Positions 33,601 through 58,900 of a stretch of 64,000 nucleotides of DNA are shown here, piece after piece; within the stretch, counting starts at the first letter, position 1, and the number at the start of each line of letters is the position of its first letter. Source of the DNA: Gorsachius magnificus (taxonomy: Eukaryota > Chordata > Aves > Pelecaniformes > Ardeidae); contig CM067108.1 of assembly GCA_034008185.1 (NCBI GenBank), forward strand, positions 434,001-498,000, written 5' to 3'. The notes beneath the pieces are model-generated. The model was given only the letters and a program-made list of their open reading frames with translations, was not told the origin of the DNA and did no database searches. A program made the translations under genes and the position numbers.

Positions 33601-34309
33601 AATTTGTCAGACGATGCCATCGCCCGGCCGTGTCCTGCAATTTGTTAATAAATCGCCCGCTTTGTGCCGAGGATTAACGTGGGAAACGGTGCAGGATCCT
33701 CCATGCCAGGCCCTTCCTTGCCCTTGGCGGATGCTTGGTACGTTGCTGCCTTCGCTCGTGGATTTGGTCTCAGAAATCAGTGGCTCCCCCAGCTCTGGGG
33801 CAGGGGGGCGGGTTTATTTGTTGTAGAAAATTGGGAAAGTGGTCTTAGGTCCATGGGAGGGGTGGGCACGACTTCGCCGTGTCGCGCACCCAGGGATAAC
33901 CCATCTGTTGCACGAGATTAAAGCGTTTCGGACCCAGATGGTTGAAAGCTTAAATCAATCTTTGCAAAGATCCAAACGACCCCGTTTTGGGGACTTTGCT
34001 GCTGCTGCTGGGCCGTGGTGAGAAAATTTCCAACCGGGAAGGAATTTCTCCGTTTTGGTGCTGTGTTTCCAGCTGCCGCAGCGGCTGGGCTCTCCAACCA
34101 GAGCACGGGAGCGTCGGAGAGGAGAAGGGGGAGCCAGTTCAGCCATCGCTCAAGAGCAACCAGTTCAAATAGTGCTGGGAGCGCACTGGTGTCTCACCGG
34201 GCTCCGGGTGCTCGGCACCCACGCAGGCTCGTCCTCCAAAATGGGGAGAAACAGCAAGTATTGAGGAAAATGCCGGAGGAAAAGCAGCGTTCCTGGCCGA
34301 GCTGGCAGA

Positions 34310-35130
34310 ATCACAGAACCACAGAATCACAGAATGGTAGGGGTTGGAAGGGACCTCAGGAGCCCACCCAGTCCAACCCCCCTGCTCCAGCAGGCTCACC
34401 CAGAGCAGGGGGCACAGGACAGCGTCCAGGCGGGGGTTGAAGATCTCCAGAGAAGGAGACTCCACAGCCCCCCTGGGCAGCCTGGGCCAGGGCTCGGGCA
34501 CCCTCACAGTCAAGAAGTTCTTCCTCACGTTCAACTGGAACCTCTTCTGCTTCAGTTTGTCCCATTGCCCCTTGTCCTGGCACTGGGCACCACTGGGAAG
34601 AGTCTGGCTCCATCCTCTTGACCCCCACCCTTGAGATATTTGTAGGTGTTGATGAGGTCCCCTCTCAGCCTTCTCTTCTCCAGGCTGAACAAGCCCAGCT
34701 CCCTCAGCCTTTCCTCCTAGGGGAGATGCTCCAGTCCCCCCATCATGTTTGCTGCCCTCCTCTGGACTCTCTCCAGGAGTTCCTCATCCTTCTTGAACTG
34801 GGGAGCCCAGAACTGGATGCAGAGTTCCAGGTGGGGTCTCCCCAGGGCAGAGCAGAGGGGGAGGAGAACCTCCCTCGCCCTGCTGGCCACGCTCTTCTTG
34901 ATGCGCCCCAGGATGCCCTTGGCCTTCTTGGCCACCAGGGCACCCTGCTGGCTCATGGCCACCTTGTGGCCCACCAGGACCCCCAGGTCCCTCTGGGCAG
35001 AGCTGCTTCCCAGCAGGTCAGCCCCCAGCCTGTACTGGTGCCTGGGGTTCAACCTCCCCAGGGGCTAGAACCTGACACTTGGCCCTTGGTGAACTTCATC
35101 AGGTTCCTGCCATGCAAGCAGCCCCGAGCC
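34310..35130 (-). mobile_element. CR1 LINE 3' fragment with decayed ORF2 end
   Basis: Reverse orientation, beginning at the CR1 3' tail (ACAGAATCACAGAATGG, then GGGGTTGGAAGGGACC). The minus frame 34717-35052 encodes a reverse-transcriptase C-terminal region with DLGVLVGHKVAMSQQGAL and FKKDEELLERVQRRA. The element is 5'-truncated and frameshifted. Confidence 0.92.
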
Positions 35131-35794
35131 CTCGCCCAACCTCCTGGGGATTAACTGCGTTCCTTCAAATTGAGCGATGAGTAATTAGTTGAAGTCATTA
35201 AAAGGTTTGACAGCGGCTCGGCAGCATTGTTGGAATTGCACCGGTGCCACGGCTGTTAACACCCTTTTACTTGCGAGAGCCTCACCTCCAGGAGCAACGC
35301 TGCCGACAAGTGATGTTCCCTCAGGAAATAGCCCGGAAGAGCTGAGAATTTGCAGACCAACTCCTAAAATTACCCCCAACTCCTTGCATTGAAGCCCAAA
35401 CACCCAATTCTTCTTCTTCGTGGCCTTGGGATCGCCTAACCTGGTTGACTCGGCTGATGTGGGGTGACCTTGCGGAGGGGTGAAATGGGGGTGGGGGTGG
35501 GGGTTGGGTTTGGTTTTTGAGATCAAACGAACGTGAGGGTAGGGTTTTGAAAGCCAAGCACCCAGCAGCGTGGCAGGTTCACGGCCGCCTTTGTCTGTCG
35601 TGTGAATCAGTCTGACTGGTAGAACTGCACCATCCAGACATCAAAGTGGAAGAGATCTTGTGGAAGGCCGTGCTCCTTGGGTTGTTCTGACGACCCGCAG
35701 TGTCATCTGCACGCGAGTGAATTTTGATTTTTGCCGTAAGGTGAAAGCTCTTCTGACGTTGGGCTGTAAAAGCAAAGGATTTCCGCTGCCGCCA

Positions 35795-35990
35795 CTGATG
35801 GAATCGCAGGTTTGGGGCTGATGGGACCTTCAAAACTCCTCCAGTTCAACTCCCACCTTCTGCTAGACCGGGTTGCTCTAAGGTCCAGCCTGACCTTGAA
35901 CCCTTCCCACAACTTCCGTCCCCAACTTCCCTGAGCAACCCGTGTCTCATCGCCCTCATAATTTCGAGAGCCGTAATTAGCATCGTCCCT
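35795..35990 (-). mobile_element. short old CR1 3' fragment
   Basis: Diverged CR1 3' end in reverse orientation: TGGAATCGCAGGTTTGG, CTCCAGTTCAACTCCCACC and CCAGCCTGACCTTGAACCC. Confidence 0.65.
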
Positions 35991-36289
35991 CCCTTGAGCG
36001 CTGCTTCCCTCCGGGAGGATTTCCTCGCATCAGCTGATGCTTGGGGCACATTGGGTGCCTCTTCAAGGTGGTGGTTGGATCTCTACACCTTTCTTTTTTT
36101 ATTTTTAAACTATTCTGATCCTATTAGACCCCATCTGTCTGCGGGGAGTGAAGAGGTAATCCTCCCGGTAGAAGCCGTATCACGTGTTAAGCCGATGCTA
36201 GGCTTGATCTTAAGTCAAAAGGCAAAGCAAAGATGGGGATGGTTTCTTTTACTCTGTTTTCTTTTTGGCGCTGAGTTGGAAACGCCCGC

Positions 36290-36770
36290 AAAGCAAATCC
36301 CCTCCGCCACGGATCCCCTCATCCTTCCCGTGGATCTCCACCATGGACCCCCTCGTCCCCTCCTATGGATCTACAGCGGATCCCCTCCGCCGGCGGACCC
36401 CCTCATCCCCCCCCCCGCCACGATCCCCTCTCCCTCCCGTGGATCTCCACCATGGACCCCCTTGTCCCCTCCCATGGATCTCTAGCAGATCCCCTCCGCC
36501 GTGATCCCCCGTCCCTCCCGTGGATCTCGCTGTGGACCCCCTCATCCCCTCCCATGGATCTCTGCCGTGGACCCCCTTGTCCCCTCCCATGGATCTCCAG
36601 CAGATCCCCTCCACCACAGATCCCCTCGTCCCTCCCATGGATCTCCGCTGTGGACCCCCTCGTCCCCTCCTGTGGATCTCCAGCAGATCCCCTCTGCCAT
36701 GGATCCCCTCGTCCCTCCCATGGATCTCCGGCAGATCCCCTCGCCCCCTCCCACCCATCCCCTTGCCCCA
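36290..36770. repeat. about 50-bp minisatellite upstream of ARHGAP35
   Basis: Nine or so units of CCCTCGTCCCCTCCCATGG, ATCTCCAGCAGATCCCCTC and ATCTCCGCTGTGGACC. Confidence 0.88.
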
Positions 36771-37282
36771 CCACCGCTGCCACCCTGTTTTTCTTGCCCG
36801 CTGCCTGGCTGGGTGGCGGCCCGTGACCTTGATCTGTCTTTGCGACTCCGTCGGCTTGTGGTTTGTGCCCACAAACGGCTTGCAACCCTGCCGGGGGGAA
36901 GCTGGGCCGGCTGCGGTTAGCGCTCGGTCGGATGCTGCGGCTGGCGTGTCTTCGCCGCTGCCGGTAATCTCATCGGCGCTAGCGTTCAGATGCGAGGCGT
37001 ATAAAATCACCCGGGCAGAATTAGGGTCTGTTTGGGGTTTCTGAGCTGAAACGCTGATTTTATTTATATTTATGGGTTTTTTTTTTCCTCTTAGGGAGAA
37101 ACGTCGGCCGTCCAACCACGGGGACCAGCAAGAACTGAAGCGCTGCTGGTACGTACAGGATGGGAACGACGAACTTCATCGCCCCGGCGCCCTGCTTGGC
37201 TTGAGAACCGTCACCCCGCCTTCCACCGAGCTCCCACGTCTCACCGGCTGCCAGAAACACTAATCCTCTCGGAAGCAGTTGA

Positions 37283-50863
<13,581 letters not shown>

Positions 50864-51419
50864 GCTGGCACCGGGAGGGGGTGCGGGGAGGGGGGGACGG
50901 GGGGGGGGGAACCCCCACCCCACCCCACCCCCAAAACAACAAAACCCAACGGGAGAAAAACCATAAAAAAACCCCAAAACCCCCCAGGAATCTAGGTCCG
51001 GGGCACCCGGTGGAGACGGGAAACCGAGTGCTGGGGCGTGGGCTCGCCCCCTCCTGCCCCGGCGCGGACTTGGGCGTGGCAGGAGTGCGCCGGGACCACC
51101 CGGATTTGGGGATTCCCCGGGGAGGGATTTTTCCCCACCTTTGGGTTGAGGGGCAAGGGGTTGAGGAGCAAATCCGGCGCCCTCAGGACGCTGGGGCTGA
51201 GCCGCCGTGCTGGGGCGCTCGGCAGATCCGGATGTTTCTCCCGTCACCCCTGGACTATTCGGCTCGGCCCCAAACTTCCCTCGTAGCCCACAGGATGCCA
51301 GCGTGGACGTCTGAAGCTCATCTGACGTGGCCCAAGGCGCGGCCGGCACGGCCCCAGCTTGCCCAGGATGGTCCAGCGTGGCCCAGGGCTTGGCCCACGC
51401 GCTGCGGTGCAGCCTAAGG

Positions 51420-52125
51420 CTCATCCAGCGTGGGCCAGCTTAGCCCAAGGCTTGGTTGGTGTGGCCCAAAGCTCACCCAACGTAGTCCAGCGTGGCCCAA
51501 AACTCATCCAACATGGTCCAGCTTAGCCCCAGGCTCATCCAACGTGGTCCAACTTAGCCCCAGGCTTGTTTGGTGTGGCCCAAAGCTCACCCAGTGTGGT
51601 CCAGCGTGGCCCAAAGCTCATCCAACGTGGTCCAGCTTAGCCCAAGGCTGGTCTGGTGTGGCCCAAAGCTCCAAGGCCCAGTTTAGCCCAAGGCTGGGCT
51701 GGGGCCCAAATTCATCCAACTGGCCCAGCTTAGCCCCCGTGCCACCAAGCTGGTGTGTGGCCCGAAGCTCGTCCATCATGGCCCAAGGTTCATCCAGCGT
51801 GGTCCAAGGCTCATCCAGTGTGGTCCAGTGTGGTCCAAGGCTCATCCATCTCGTCCAGTGTGGTCCAAGGCTCATCCAGCATGGTCCAAGGCTCATCCAG
51901 CGTGGTCCATCATGGCCCAAGGCTCATCCAGCGTGGTCCGTCATGGCCTAAGGCTCATCCAGCATGGTCCAAGGCTCATCCAGCGTGGTCCATCATGGCC
52001 CAAGGCTCATCCAGCGTGGTCCGTCATGGCCTAAGGCTCATCCAGCATGGTCCAAGGCTCATCCAGCGTGGTCCATCATGGCCCAAGGCTCATCCAGCGT
52101 GGTCCGTCATGGCCCAAGGCTCGTC
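51420..52125. repeat. CTCATCCAGCGTGGTCCAAGG minisatellite after ARHGAP35
   Basis: More than 25 units of 21-42 bp of GGCTCATCCAGCGTGG plus TCCAAGG, CCCAAGG or TCCATCATGG. The array begins about 560 bases past the stop codon and may lie in the ARHGAP35 3' UTR. Confidence 0.9.
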
Positions 52126-52286
52126 CAAGCGCCACCTGAGCTTCCCCTGCCACATCCCAAGGTTCCCCCAACGCACCCACGATGACCCAAGGCTCAGCCC
52201 AACGCCAGCGCATCCCGGGAATCGGCCGAGGCCCGGAAGGGGGGGGCCCCCCCCGGCCCCAGCCCCCGATGGATCCCAGGAACTCC

Positions 52287-52317
<31 letters not shown>

Positions 52318-53119
52318 TGCCCCTCACCCACACCCCAAAACGCCTTCGCGGGTGCCCGGCGTTGCCTTTTGGCTGGGTGTGTGTCCCCCCCCCGGGCCAT
52401 TCCCAACCCTTTCCGGGGATTTTGGCATTAAGCACTTACCGGAGCGGGGGAGGGGGTTGGACCCCCTGCCCCCACCACCACCTCCCCCTCCCCCCCCGTT
52501 TTCGCCTGGATTTGGGGATTTTCTCCGGGAAAAAAAAAACAAAACCAAAACCCCCGGGTGCTGATTTTGGGGTTGGGCCCCAACGGGTTTCGCTTTGGGG
52601 AAGAAAAGCAGGAATTTGGCTGCGGCGAGGACGCCAAGGGGGGGGTGGGCGGGGGGCTCGGTGGGGTCCTTCCCCACCCCCCTCCCTTCCCAGTACCGGG
52701 GTGGTTTTAAACTGGATTTTCATGGTACCACTGGGAGAGCACGGGGAAAGGCGCCCGCCCCCCCCCCCCCCCCCCCATCCCGGTGATGAAAACACCCAAA
52801 TCCCAAACCGCGGCTCCCCCCCCCCCGGGGAGGGGGCTCCTCCGGCCCACAGAAACCCCCAAAAAGGGCTTTTTTTTCCCCAAAAAATTTTTCCAGTCTC
52901 GTGCTTTGAAACAAAAAAGTGTTGGTGGAAAGAGCGGCCACCGGCTCCGTTTTTTTTTTTTTTTTTTCCCAAAAAAGTGGCTGAAAAAAGAAAAGGAGAA
53001 AAAAAAAAACCCAAACCCCAGAAAAATAAATGGAAAAAAACCCAAAATTCTCGCTTGGGGGAGGGGTTTTGCTGTTAAAAACCGGGGGGTTGGGGCCTTT
53101 GGGCATGGGTAGAGGAGCC

Positions 53120-53665
53120 GGGGGGGGAGGGAAAATGGGGGAAAAGGGAAAATTGGGGGAAAAACCCATGAAATTGGGGGGGAAAGGCAAAATTGGGGAA
53201 AAAATGGGCAAAATTGGGGAAAAATGGGAAAAATTGGGGGAAAAAGGGAAAACGGGGAAAAGGGCAAAATTGGGGGAAAAGAGGAAATTTGGGGAAAACG
53301 GTAAAATCAGGGGGGAAAGGGAAAAATCAGGGGGAAAGGGGAAATTGGGGGGGAAAAGGCAAAATTGGGGGGAAAAAGGAAGATTGGGGGGGAAAGGGAA
53401 AAATTGGGGAGAAGAAGGGAAAACGGGGGGGGAAGGAGAATTTGGGGGGAAAAGGAAAATTGGGGGAAAAAGGAAAAAATGGGGGGGAAAGGGAAAAATT
53501 GAGGGAAAAAGTAATTGGGAAGAAGGCAAAATTGGGGGGAAAAAAGGCAAAATTGGGGAAATGGGCAAAAATGAGGAGAAAAAGCAAAACTGGGGACAAA
53601 AAAAAAAGGCAAAATTGGGGGGAAAAACCCAAAATTGGGGGGAAAAAAGGCGAAATCGGGTAAAA
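53120..53665. repeat. GGGGAAAATTGGGG minisatellite, ARHGAP35-TMEM160 spacer
   Basis: About 30 units of 16-20 bp of GGGGGAAAAGGGAAAATTGG. The flanking parts of the spacer, 52130-53110 and 53670-54100, are homopolymer-rich with no exon seen. Confidence 0.88.
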
Positions 53666-53706
53666 AGGCCCCAATGGGCCCCGCCGGCTCCGGCCGCGTC
53701 GCTGCT

Positions 53707-53739
<33 letters not shown>

Positions 53740-54109
53740 AATGGGGCAAACCGCGGCAATTTCCCCATTCTCCCCCCCCCCCCCCCGCGTCCTGGCGCCG
53801 TTTTGGGCCAGAATTCCCCATTTTGGGGATTTTTCCTCCGCCCCCCCCCCCCGGGTTTTGGGGGCCGCCGGCGCCTTTTTCGCTTCTTTTCGGGCCGTTT
53901 TTAACGATTTGGGGGGGGGGGGGGGCCGGGGCCGCTGCGGTTTTAGTGCATGAAAACAAAAATGGGGGGGGGCCGGGGGGGGGGAGGGGGCCGGGGGCGC
54001 CTTTTCCTGCTGGATTGGGGAGGGGGGGAAAGGAAAAAGGAAAAAAAAAAAAAGGAAAAAAAAAATAAGGAAAAGGAGAAAAAAAATATGGTGGCGGCTG
54101 CGGAGTGCG

Positions 54110-55150
54110 GGGGGGGACTGGGAGGAGGGGGGAACGGGGGGGGGGGTGGTGGAACTGGGGTCGGGGAAATGGGGGGGGGGGACCGGAAGGGGGGGGAACT
54201 GTGGAGCGGGAACTGGGAGGAGGGGGGAACTGGTGTGGGGGAACCGGGAGGGCGTGGGAACGGGAGGGGGGGGGAACGGGAGAGGGGGAGGAACGGGGGG
54301 GACGGAGCGGGGTGGGGGGGGGCGAACGAGAGGGGGGGGGAACCGGGACGGGGGGGAACTGGGGTAGGGGGGAACGGAAAAGGGGGGAACCGGGAGGGGG
54401 GGAACTGGGGTAGGGGGAACGGAAAAGGGGGGGAACCGGGAGGGGGGGAACTGGGGTAGGGGGGAATGGAAGAGGGGGGAACGGAAGAGGGGGGAAGCGG
54501 AGGGGTGACGGACCGGGCGGGGGGGGGGGTATCTTGGGGAGGGGGGAACGGGGGGGGGGGGAGTGGCCGTGGCAGTGGGAACCAGTGGCGAACTGGGCTG
54601 TGCGGACTGGGAACCAGTGGCAAACTGGGAGCAGGCGGGAACTGGACACCGCAAACTGGGAACCAGTGGCAAACTGGGAGCGGGTGGGAACTGGACACCG
54701 CAAACTGGGAACCAGTGGCAAACTGGGAGCGGGTGGGAAGCTGGGAACTGGACACTGCAAACTGGGAACCAGTGGCAAACTGGGAGCGGGTGGGAACTGG
54801 ACACAACCTTGGGGGGGGGAAGGAAGCTGGGAACCAGTTCCAAAGGGATGGGACAGGCTTTGCAAACTGGGACGCGGCTGCTAACTGGGAATGAGCAGCA
54901 GCGAACTGGGAACCAGTGGCAAACTGGGAGCGGGTGGGAACTGGACACCGCAAACTGGGAACCAGTGGCAAACTGGGAGCGGGTGGGAAGCTGGGAACTG
55001 GACACCGCAAACTGGGAACCAGTGGCAAACTGGGAGCGGGTGGGAACTGGACACCGCAAACTGGGAACCGGTTCCAAATGGGCTTCCTGGACTGGGAACC
55101 AGTTGCAAACTGGGATCTGGTCGCAGATCGGCCTCTGCAAACTGGGTGAG
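54110..55150. repeat. GGGGAACTGGGG and ACTGGGAACCAGTGGCAAACT arrays
   Basis: From 54110 to 54560, short GGGGGAACCGGGAGG units; from 54575 to 55150, about 11 units near 49 bp of ACTGGGAACCAGTGGCAAAC, TGGGAGCGGGTGGGAACTGG and ACACCGCAA. No NPAS1 exon lies in this spacer. Confidence 0.9.
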
Positions 55151-55544
55151 CCCCATTTTCAGATCAATCCGTGGGAATTTGGGCAAAACAGCTGCAGATT
55201 GGTTGGGTTTTTATTTTCCCCCGGGGTCCCCGCGAAGGAATCGGGGCCAAACTGGGGCTTTTTCCACCTTTTTTATTTTCTGCCCCAACGGGGGGGGGGG
55301 GGGCCCTCAAAAAAGGGGCCAAATTGCCCGTTTCCGGCACGGTGCCCCCATAAATGCTGATTTTTGTTAATCCCTCCCCCCCCCCCCCCCCCCGGAGGTG
55401 ATTTTTGCTCAAAACCCCCGTTTTTCGCAGCAGGAACGAGGGTGCAGCCCCCAGGGGTGAGTGAATAAATAGAAAGCAGCCAAAACTGGGAGGTTTTGCA
55501 GAAAAACAGCCTGGGAGGGGGGGGCCTGACCCCCGGGGGGTTAA

Positions 55545-56200
55545 TCCTGTCGGGGGCAGGGGGGGGTTGAGTCCTTCTGGAGAGTTTAAATTCGCCCAGA
55601 GCGGGGTTTAATCCCCCGGGTGGTTTTAATCTGGTTTGGGGGGGGGGTAATCCCCCAAGGGGGCTTTTAATCCTCTTGGGAGGGGGTTTAATCCCTTTCC
55701 GGGGGAGAACCCCCGGGCGGGGTTAGTCCCTCCTGGGGTAGAGTTTAATTCTCTGAGGGGGGGGGTTTTAAACCTCTCTGGGTGGTTTTAATCTCTCGTG
55801 GCTTTTAATCTTCCTCAGCAGGGGCAGTTTAATCCTCCCAAGGGGCTTCTAAATCCTCTTGGGGGAGGGTTTAATCCTGCTGGGCTGGCTTTAATCTCCC
55901 TGGGGGAGGGTTTAGTCCTCCTGGGACTCAGTTTAGTTCTTCCTAAAGTGGGTTTAATCCTCCTGGAAGGGGGGTTAATGCCCCCCCAGGGTAGGTTTAA
56001 TCCTTCTGGAGGAGGTTTTAGTCCCCTTTAGGATGGATCAACCCTGCTGGAGTGGAGCTTAATCTTTAATTCTCTTGGAGAGGGGTTTAGCAGCCTTCAG
56101 GGTGGCTTTAATTCTCCTGCAGGGGGCTTTAATGCCCCCCAGAGTGGGTTTAATCCTCCTGGAGGGTGGTTTAGCCCCCCCCCCAGCTGGGTTTAACCCC
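55545..56200. repeat. GTTTAATCCTCCTGGGGG minisatellite, downstream of TMEM160
   Basis: About 20 irregular units of 25-35 bp of GGTTTAATCCTCCTGG or GGCTTTAATCTCCCTGGG. It may lie in the TMEM160 3' UTR on the minus strand; no strong poly(A) site was fixed. Confidence 0.85.
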
Positions 56201-56343
56201 CCTGCATTGGTTTTTACCCCCCCCCCCCTGCCCAGGGCCGTTTCCCATCCCTCAGGGGTTATTCCCCCTCAGCCTCCAAATCACTAGGGGGGCGGGATCC
56301 CGGTTGCCACTGTTTGTGTCCCCCCCCTCACCCAGTTCCCCAG

Positions 56344-57658
56344 TCACTTTTGGGGGGGCTCCTCGGGGACGATCTCCACCTCCAAGCGGCCGACGTAGAG
56401 GGAGAGGGCGCAGAGCCAGAGCAGGGCCAGCAGGGCGGCGGCGGCGGCGTTGGCGGCGGCGGTGGGGGCCGGCAGCATCATGGGGCGCCGCAGCAGCACC
56501 AGGTTTACCAGGTACGAGCCCAGCCCGTAGGAAACGCAGAGGCCCCCCAGGATAAAAAAACCTAAAGAAAAGAATTTAAAAAAAAAAAAATAAGAAGAAA
56601 TAAACCCCAAAAGAATTGGGGTAGGATGTTGAGGGGGACAGGGGTTTCCCCACCACCACCCTCAGTGGGTTTTTTTGGTTATTGTAATAAAAAATAGGGG
56701 GAAAACGTGGCAAAATTGGGCAAAATGAAAGTCCCAAAGGGACCCAGACCCTAAAATGGAGGAACTAGCCCCAAAATGGGCACCCGGGGGGGGTGGGATG
56801 GTGGCTGGGATTTTGGGGGGGGGGGGGGGTTGGGGGCCCTGGGGGGGGGGAATGCTGGGGGGCTAGCCCCTGGGGGGGGGGGTGGCCCCAGGGGCGTCCT
56901 CAGGGTGGGTGGGTGCCCTCGGGCTGGGTGTCCCCAAGCGGGTTGATGGGGGTGTTTAGGGGTCCCCAGGGGTGGGTGGGTGCCCCCGGGGGGGGGGGGG
57001 TGTTGCTATGGGTGGGGGCCCCAGGGGTGAGTAGGTGTCCCAAGAGCAGGGGTGTCCCTAAGGGCGCAGATGAGTGTCCCTACGGATGGGGGTCCCCGGG
57101 GGCGAGTGGGGGTCCCCAGAAGAGGGGTGTCCCTAGGGATGGGGGTCCCCGGGGGCGGGTGGGGGGCCCCAGAGGACGGGGGTCCCTAGGGACGGGGGTC
57201 CCCGGGGGCGGGTGGGGGGCCCCAGAGGACGGGGGTCCCTAGGGATGGGGGTCCCCGGGGGTGGGTAGGTGCCCCCCCCCCCCGCCATCCCCACCGTAGG
57301 CGGCATCGCGGCCGGTGTCACTCTGGACGTAGGAGACGACGCCGATGCCGGTGGCCAGGAGCCCGTTACGGAACCAGGAGAGGAGACCTGGGGTGGGGGG
57401 GGATTAAAATTCGGGGGTGGGGGGTGGGTCAGCGGGGGTGGGCCCCCCCCCCCAGCCCCGCCCTCGGCCCCGGCCCCTTCCCCGCCCCTCACCGCCTTCC
57501 AGCGCTTTCCGCAGCAACCACGCGTCCGCCCGCTCCAGGTCGGAGGCGGCGGGGGGCGGTGGCGGCGGCTGGGCCCGGCCCAGGCTGTACCGAGGCCTCC
57601 GCAGCCTCCGCAAAGCGGCAGCCGCCGCCGCTCGCCCCGCGCCGCCCCACCAGCTCAT
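56344..57658 (-). CDS. TMEM160: TMEM160, transmembrane protein 160
   Basis: TMEM160 is a small multi-pass protein, reported at the mitochondrial inner membrane in mammals; its molecular role is unclear. Three exons: 57493-57658, 57295-57387 and 56344-56561, total 477 nt, 158 aa (human 188), all GT-AG with consistent phases. Exon 1 starts [20 protein letters not shown], an arginine/alanine-rich stretch suited to mitochondrial targeting, then LERADAWLLRKALEG. Exon 2 gives LLSWFRNGLLATGIGVVSYV and QSDTGRDAAYG. Exon 3 gives FFILGGLCVSYGLGSYLVNL, a second span in AAAALLALLWLCALSLYVG, and ends LEVEIVPEEPPQK-stop. The LERADAWLLRKA and SWFRNGLLA blocks and the LEVEIVPE end identify the family. It neighbours ARHGAP35 tail-to-tail as in mammals, but without NPAS1. 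Confidence 0.93.
56780..57290. repeat. GGGGGTCCCC minisatellite in TMEM160 intron 2, shared with TBCB
   Basis: The array holds GGGGGTCCCCGGGGGCGGGT and CCCAGAGGACGGGGGTCCCT units. The part at 56930-57090 also contains non-repeat sequence (CCCCAAGCGGGTTGATGGGG, CCCTAAGGGCGCAGATGAG) that is found almost unchanged at 59072-59210 in TBCB. Confidence 0.9.
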
Positions 57659-57689
57659 GGCGGCCCCGCCACGTCCCGCCCCCCACCTC

Positions 57690-58437
57690 CCGCTTCCGCC
57701 CTCCCGCCCAGCGCCCGTTGGCTGTCGCTACCGTCGCTCACGGCGGGAAGCTGCGCCTATTGGCACAAACACTTGTCCGTCGCTGGAGCCCCGCCCTACG
57801 CAGGGGATAGCGCAACACGATAGGCCGACGCGCCAAGTCCCACCCCCGCGCAACGGGAAGAAGCGTCCCTATTGGCTGCGCGCAGGGCACGTCGGGAAGA
57901 AGGCGGAAACTGCCCCGGAAACCGGCGGATTCACCCCAAAACTGCCCCCCTTCCCGCACAAAAATGGCCCAAACACCGTTTTTCACCTTAAAACGCCATT
58001 TTATGAGGCGGGGCCGACCCGCCGGTGCCTCTCTCCGGGAGTGGGACACGCGGCGAGGGCTCCGCCGGGAACGGGAATGCGCGGGGGGGAAGGGGGGGGA
58101 GGGGGGCGGCGCCGGCAGCGGCTGTGGGAGGGACGAGAGGGCGCGCGGGGGGGGGGGGGGGGGGGGGGGGTGTCTGTTATTGTAGGGTCGCCCGGGGGGG
58201 GGGGTGGGGGGGGGGAGTTGGGGCGGTTGTTATGGTCCGGTCACCCCGGTCCCACTCACCCGCCCCGCCGCTGCTTCAGACCCCGCCCCCTCCTCCTCAG
58301 GGCGCCCGCAGATTGGTTGCGGTACACCCCGCCCCCTCCTCCTCAGGGCGCCCGCAGATTGGTTGCGGTACACCGCAGGCCCCGCCCCCTCCTCCTCAGG
58401 GCGCCCGCAGATTGGTTGCGGTACACTGCAGGCCACG
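57690..58437. promoter_or_regulatory. TMEM160: CpG-rich promoter and upstream region of TMEM160
   Basis: GC boxes and several ATTGG (inverted CCAAT) sites lie near the start codon. Further upstream a three-copy repeat at 58281-58437 carries CCCCGCCCCCTCCTCCTCAG, GCGCCCGCAGATTGGTTGCG and GTACAC in each copy, with ATTGG at 58312, 58358 and 58411. From 58440 to 58680, GGGGCGTGG motifs recur. NF-Y and Sp/KLF binding is inferred from motifs. Confidence 0.5.
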
Positions 58438-58900
58438 CCACCTCCCGTCAGCGGGGAGGCGTGGCCGCCGAGGGGAGCCCCGCCCATTGGCGGCAGCACG
58501 TAAAGCTACGCCCCCTGAGCGGGGAAAAGGGGCGTGGTCAGCAAGGAGAGGCCACATCCCCTGCGCGCACACCGTGGGGGGAAAGGGGCGTGGCCGCACG
58601 CACACCACGCCCCCCTCCCGCGGAGAAGGGGGCGTGGCCACCGAGAAAGCCCCGCCCCGCCAGGAGGGCAGCGCCCAGCAGGGACCCCGGGGGGGGGGGG
58701 AGCCCACGGTTTTGGGGCATTTTGGGGTGAAAACGAAGCGGGGGGTGCTGTGGGAGGGGAGGAGGGGCTAGGGGGACACGCCCTCCCCCCAAACTGAGGG
58801 AAAAAAACCAGCGATTTGAGGCTGCGTTCTCCCCCATCCCCCCCCCCCCCGGGGTCCCCCAGTGTCCCCCCAGTGTCCCCAGTGTCCCCCCAGTGTCCCC

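Larger units (their letters stand above)
27722..37094. other. long region of ordinary composition upstream of ARHGAP35 coding exon
   Basis: This 9.4 kb lacks the homopolymers of the rest of the window and holds CR1 fragments and one minisatellite. It probably contains the ARHGAP35 promoter, 5' UTR exon and/or first intron. A T-rich tract and CCTCTTAG acceptor at 37082-37094 open the exon that carries the ARHGAP35 start. I recognise no other protein-coding exon. A 68-codon minus-strand frame at 27722-27928 that abuts the gap is unidentified. Confidence 0.55.

Noticed and set aside
34717..35052. A 111-codon minus-strand frame with clear protein similarity
   Set aside because: It is the C-terminal remnant of CR1 ORF2, not a host gene; listed as a mobile element.
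51420..52125. Regular short repeats suggestive of a CRISPR array
   Set aside because: Units are contiguous with no unique spacers, in a vertebrate genome; it is a minisatellite.
52720..55140. An 806-codon proline/phenylalanine-rich minus-strand frame
   Set aside because: Translation of minisatellites in the ARHGAP35-TMEM160 spacer; no splice sites, domain or start context.
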